Source of the DNA: Echinometra lucunter
Lineage: Eukaryota; Echinodermata; Echinoidea; Camarodonta; Echinometridae
NCBI GenBank assembly: GCA_029962745.1
Contig: CM057153.1
Span: forward strand, 39,784,779 to 39,848,778
Direction: 5' to 3'
DNA: 64,000 bases
Part shown: one piece after another, positions 59,201 through 64,000 of the stretch
Layout of the letters: each line of letters begins with the position of its first letter
Position numbering within the stretch: the stretch's first letter is position 1
The notes under the pieces: generated by a model
The model's database searches: none
What the model was told of the DNA's origin: nothing
Seen by the model: the letters and a program-made list of their open reading frames with translations, nothing else
Made by a program: the position numbers and the translations under genes

Positions 59201-62200
59201 GGCTCAAGTATTCTTCATGGTGTCTTCATTGTAGACTTACCAATGTATCATGCATAGTAAGTTCATGCTTCAAATGTTTGATCTCTTTCTCCAGTTTCTT
59301 GACAAGCAGGGCAGGATCAAAGAACTCATTGACAGCAGGGTCTACAGCGACACACATCATCCTTGTAGCAAATCTTAGAGTAGAGATCGTCTCTTCTATC
59401 TGCTTGGCTTCACCCCACACATTGGCTATCATAATGGTGTTACAATTACCACCTGTCAAAAGAAAATTTCAACAAAGATTGAACATCTGCCAAGTTATGG
59501 ATCAGAAAAGAGGAAAAAAAATTGAGTCTTGATGCATGAAGGATATATATTTACAGCTGGTCTATGAAACATGGGATGTGTAGTAATTATGCTACTGTGG
59601 TGTGTACAACACTGTTCTTGTTGCTGCTGCTTTGGTTATGTTTGGATTTCAACGGAAGACATGACACAGCTCACACAGTAGATAATATCATACTCTTGAG
59701 AGATCATCTTCAAACCAAAAACATAGCCACTTTTTTTTTATTACAATACAGTATTTGATGATTTGAATGAAATATTGCCTTTGGTAACAGCCATATAAAG
59801 CATCAATTTGGCAACACAAAGACATGTAAAAAAAAAATGTATTTCTAAGCGCTTACATACAGGATCATTTTAGGTAAATGGTATCATACCAAAGAATAAA
59901 CCTCATTAAAAGGCACTTTCAGTGTTGCAATTACGGTGTCCCTTAACAGGTTAGGCATAACATACCTAATGAATCTTTGAGACAGTGAGTTAGCTTGGTC
60001 TGCCTGTAAGGTATATGTTCTCGTCTCCTATCAGCCAGTGCGATGGTTGTCTGTTCTAGGAATGTCAAGGATTTGTTGATGTAGACAGCCTCTTGCTGAG
60101 TCTTGCCTTCAGACTGAAATAAAAACAAATTAAACAAAGGACAATGTATTTTTTTTATATCTCACATTCACTTACATGTACATATTACCTTTTCAAATTT
60201 TTGCTTTATTCTATTTTGTTTCAATTTGTTTCAAACATCATGAAAATATAAATGTATCACAGAAATTTTCAAAGTTATGTCTCTTTTCTTGATTGTATTC
60301 TGCTGTTACAGTCACCACTGACCAGAACTTATTTCAGAGTATAACAAAATGAAATCTGATTCACCGCTCTTGGATCAACCTGCAAAGAGCAAAAATAAAA
60401 TTACCCAATGTATATATCCCGAAGGTGTGCCCTTAATCTAGTGGCGTTTGGACAGGATATCATTATCTCCTTTTTTATCTTCAAATAAGTAGAGATCAGC
60501 TGAAAGGTATACCAATGAATTCTTCTTACCCCTGTCTTGCTAAGACGTTCTGAGCCAGCAAGATCAACCAAGTTAAACTTGCTACGGATGTATTTAGCAT
60601 TGGATTCGGTCCGTGATCTGGATTCCACATGGATGGTGAAGATACAATGAGATCGGGAGGACACACTGTTCAAAGAATGGGATGCGATGGCACGATTCGT
60701 CTCACCCTAAGAAATAAAAATATAAACATAATATCAGAAAAATGTTAATTGTAACTGGAATGATAGACAAGTGAGGAAGGGTTCCTACTCTTTCACAGTA
60801 GTTTATATTTTCTGTAAGAAAATGGTAGGTAACACACGAATAACAGGCAGACTTTATGGAGGCATTTTATTTATTTACCCAATATGTGATTGACAGAAAA
60901 TCATGGTAATCATGGATAAACAACCGCACAAAAAGAAAATGATTCGATTTTTAAAGAAAAGTTCAAAGCTAAAAGGATAAAGGCGAAAATATACCTGGCT
61001 TCAACCCACCTCCTCATTAATGATGATTGCAGGTTTACTTATCATCTTCATAACCTAATGCTGAAATGCAGAGAAATCTGTATCTCATAAGAGAATGAAT
61101 ACAAATTGCTTTTTTTGGACAGGACTGGTGTGAATTCATCAAATGAAAAAAACATATACGTATTTGTTTATGAGGTACCAGTATGCAAAATGCCTATCAT
61201 AAAATGATTATTCATTAGAACTAATGCAGTATTCAAATAAAAGAGTAGAGATATAGGGGCCAGATAGATACCTCAAAGAGAAGATTAAGAGCCTCCTCTT
61301 CATTGTGAGCTAGATGAACACTCAAGCCCTTAATATTGATTCCAAACTCATCCTCTGTGATGGTCATCTGGGGAAGCCCCTGAATGCTGTAAGGTAGGGT
61401 CGATAAAAGGTCAAACATGGTCTCGTTGTAGATTTCTAGATAGCTGATACGAACAGTGATAGCTTGCTCAGGTCTGTCCTCAATCTCCTTGTAAACCTGT
61501 AACAAGATAAAGACAGACAGAGAGAAAACACAAGTCAGTAACACAATTTAAGACAGACAACAAAATGTGGCATGTATAAAACAATGAATAAATAAACAAA
61601 CAGAATAATACCCTGTGCTATTCTTAGATGAATTAAAATGAGATGCTGCCAAGATACGTTTTCACCCATTTTCCTGCCATAATTATGGTGCCAACACAAA
61701 TTTCATCCAGGAAATTGTGACTGTCAATCTTTTTTGTTTGAAATCTTAAAAGGAATGCAACTACATTTCAATCAGAACATCTGCAGTCCTCTATTTGAAG
61801 GAATGGATGCCTTGTTTCAGAGAAAGAAAAAAATGCTTTGTTTGCATGACACCTCTTCCTGGATTCACTATATGAAATTCACTATAAAATTCACTATAAT
61901 TCTTTTCAACAATTTTTGTAAATTCTTTTTTTGTCTCTAATTACAGCTCCTTTTTTAGATTATAAGACCTATTTTAGAGCTTTCCACAGCTGTGTTGCTC
62001 TGACCACTCTGAGGTGTCTGTTTGTTTGTTGTTGTTTTTTAATTATCAATACAAACCTGTGCTATAGCTCTAGGAATTACTCCTCTCTGTTTATAGTTTT
62101 CTGTAGCTCCTGTCATTGTGTATGTCTTTCCTGCACCGGTCTGGCCATAACACAACAATGTTCCTGTCAAAAGCAATACATCATAGTTACTATCTCATAG

Positions 62201-63416
62201 CTAGAATTCAGTCTTCACACTAAATTACCCTTAACCCTGTCTGAATGAGGATAACATGATAAACAGGGGGGAAGAGTAAAATTTGTCCTATAAAAAGAGC
62301 ATTCTCATATAGTTTGAGCAAACTTTATTACTGGGAAAATTAGGACATAAATACATTCCAATTAAAAAAAAAAATTTTAAAAAGGGCAAACTCTCCAGTG
62401 GGTTTTGTTTTTCAACTTTTAATCAATGCAGTCAAGGTAAACCTTAATTTTTCATTAAAGGTTTGTTTAAATGGATTTGATCAATTGGTCTCAAGCTTTA
62501 CCATTATAACCATCCAGTAGCTGTGTGACTAGAGGGGATGCCACTTCATCATACACCTTATCTTGACTGGCATTGTGAAGAATGCCATCCATCTTGAAAG
62601 ACCAGTCCAACATCTGATTATTGACCACACCCCTCTTGGCATCTTTCTTGGCATGGATGTTGACAGTCTGTAAGGAATCATAAGAAAGATGTTTTATCAT
62701 CAACATCACACAGTGATAATCATGCACACAGATTGCAATCAAGAAAAAGATATCACTATGACATACACATAGTTTTAAAAATTCTTAAAACCAAGTATTC
62801 CTTGAGGAGTTGATTTCTTCTTGCAGGTGAACATACACTATACTAGATCCTCTCCAACTGACAGTATACTAGTCAAAATGTAACAAAGTGAAAATGAAAA
62901 TGCAAATGAAATTAAGAGATTTTCTAATACTGTAGAAAAGTTGATGGCTTAGCTACTTTTTATTTTCAAAGCTCTCCAAACTTTGCTTGAAATGCGATTT
63001 TGAAAAAAAAATCTCTGGAAGAATGTCCAGTAAACTTGAAATCTATTCACCTTAAGACTGCAAAATTGATTCGGCTTAAGTGTAATTTTAAGGCCACGGC
63101 AATATGTCAGTTACTCCATGACCAATTATCTGTATTATACATGTATACTCAACCAAATCAAAGAATGCAATCTCGGAGAAAAAAAAAATTACTCTAATCC
63201 TAAATGTGAAATCAAAATACAACCTAAATCCTACATCTCTAATGAACTACAGCTTGAAGGAAGTATCACAGGAGCAATGTCATATCATCTCGATACCATG
63301 TAAAAGTCTTGACAACCTACCTTTCCATCAGGATGGAGCTCAATCATATCTTGAGCAAACTTGTCCGTTGGCCTGGTGCGTACAAAGACGCGGACCTTGC
63401 TGCTTCGCTTGCTCAT
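53295..63416 (-). CDS. KIF9: Kinesin-9 family motor KIF9
   Basis: Plus-end-directed microtubule motor linked to cilia and flagella. Exons, 5' to 3' on the - strand: 63321-63416, 62502-62667, 62057-62163, 61272-61496, 60530-60706, 59966-60113, 59241-59452, 58442-58693, 57796-57956, 57215-57468, 56609-56731, 55928-56107, 55051-55151, 53712-53816, 53295-53420. All are GT-AG, in phase, 810 codons (human about 790). The motor head fills the N-terminal ~350 residues: P-loop GQTGAGKT at 94-101, switch I NSVSSRSH at 211-218, switch II DLAGSE at 246-251. RRGVVNN-type and NQVRRYLDGTLDEIDI segments are KIF9 hallmarks. A low-complexity Ser/Pro/Gly region, the AFEEFKHEKGSEINRI motif, then coiled coil (IQYCQKLVDQCRQRL) and SASFYNAKM near the end also match KIF9. 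The gene appears intact. Confidence 0.96.
54005..54770. repeat. TGACCT-rich repeat element in the last-but-one KIF9 introns
   Basis: Four internal units of about 147 bp, each with AATGACCTCT, TTTGACCTTGAGACCC, CAGATCATTGTCCCTCC and GAGCCAAGTTTGAA blocks. The left end has TTTATGCCTCCGCAATTGCC. The right end, inverted, reads TTTTTATGCCTCTGCCCACC, so the element has imperfect inverted ends. A (GGAC)n run lies at about 54692-54716. Located between exons 13 and 14 of KIF9. Confidence 0.85.
55119..55408. repeat. 58-bp tandem repeat copying KIF9 exon 13 start and splice site
   Basis: Five units start at 55119, 55177, 55235, 55293 and 55351 (last one diverged at its end). The first unit spans the first 33 bp of exon 13 (55119-55151) plus 25 bp of upstream intron. 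The fourth unit has the same 33 bp as the exon; units 2, 3 and 5 share two substitutions. Confidence 0.96.
56229..56258. repeat. (TA)n microsatellite
   Basis: About fifteen dinucleotides in a KIF9 intron. Followed by ACCTGTTGGCTACTGG, which resembles a dispersed repeat also seen near 19590. Confidence 0.92.
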
Positions 63417-64000
63417 GATAGATGTCTCACTCGACTCAAGCACTCCCTAGGGGGTAGGAGGAGGAAAGTGTTTCAGTAGAGATTCTCTTTCTTTTTTCAA
63501 ATAGTCCCCTTCAATTTCACTTTCAGACATACCTAACTGTGACAAGGGACTTATGTTGTGACAGTGGATGGCTGTAGGACAGGAAGTTGAGTCTAAACTC
63601 CTAATGAGAATAAAGTTTTCACAATTGCTGTAGGATTCTGATTTCACAAAGAATAAGCATCAAACAAACTAGCACCATAAATCTTTGTTATTCAGGATAT
63701 TGTCTAATAATAATCTTAAAAGATTCCTTAGAATATGACATTTAAAAGTGTTCAAAATTCTTTTCAAAATCATCTGTTTGGATATCCAACCCGTCCCGAC
63801 ACATGGCAAGCATATATGATGGGGGCCCCTTGTCTGCACACCTAACATTTCACTTGAAATTGACAAGCTTTTCATTCGGTATTCTTCTAATGACTGACCT
63901 AATTTTAATCCTCATATCCTAGAGAGTAATTGCCGAAAATTTCATCAAAATTCGAATAAGAACAATGTTATTTTCACAGGAATAGACGCCGCTGTCGTTT
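63417..64000. other. Upstream flank of KIF9, nothing recognised
   Basis: 5' untranslated sequence of KIF9 and possibly its promoter. No clear core promoter motif and no second gene seen before the window ends. Confidence 0.4.

Overview
This is a 64 kb piece of an animal nuclear genome: intron-rich genes with GT-AG junctions, low gene density, many microsatellites, and many short inverted-repeat transposons and SINEs. The style of the dispersed repeats (tRNA-headed SINEs ending in ATT runs, TGACCT-rich elements, frequent TACATGTA) suggests an echinoderm, most likely a sea urchin. That placement is an inference and was not tested against a database.

Four host genes can be read. (1) GPD2, mitochondrial FAD-dependent glycerol-3-phosphate dehydrogenase, + strand, 15 coding exons between 11021 and 22003, intact at 724 codons. 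(2) SEC61B, the beta subunit of the ER translocon, - strand, three coding exons at 31605-32763. A first exon holding only the start codon is proposed at 42272-42274. (3) A small coiled-coil-like protein of 136 codons, + strand, exons between 45405 and 48351, not identified. (4) KIF9, kinesin-9 family ciliary motor, - strand, 15 coding exons between 63416 and 53295, intact at 810 codons. No operon-like link exists between them. Proposed SEC61B exon 1 faces a short + strand ATG about 90 bp away, which may be a divergent promoter.

The left 11 kb is a transposon-rich intergenic region. It holds hAT-type elements (966-1406; 5937-6951 with a second nested at 6315-6824), a large inverted array (2396-2818), a MITE with about 50-bp arms (3131-3315), a solo LTR (7678-8279) and a 5'-truncated non-LTR retrotransposon with a hexamer tail (9886-10510). 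From 22 to 31 kb the DNA is AT-rich and non-coding with two MITEs.

A nearly pristine LTR retrotransposon occupies 34404-41731. Its LTRs differ by one base over 379. It has a tRNA-Ser-type primer site, gag and an aspartic protease, but no recognisable reverse transcriptase or integrase, so it looks like a young non-autonomous element. It probably sits antisense in SEC61B intron 1.

Several repeats touch splice signals. A MITE duplicated the 5' splice site of GPD2 exon 2, a SINE tail ends 12 bp before GPD2 exon 6, and the 3' splice site plus first 33 bp of KIF9 exon 13 are tandemly copied five times. A TGACCT-rich element with DR1-type arrays lies in a KIF9 intron.
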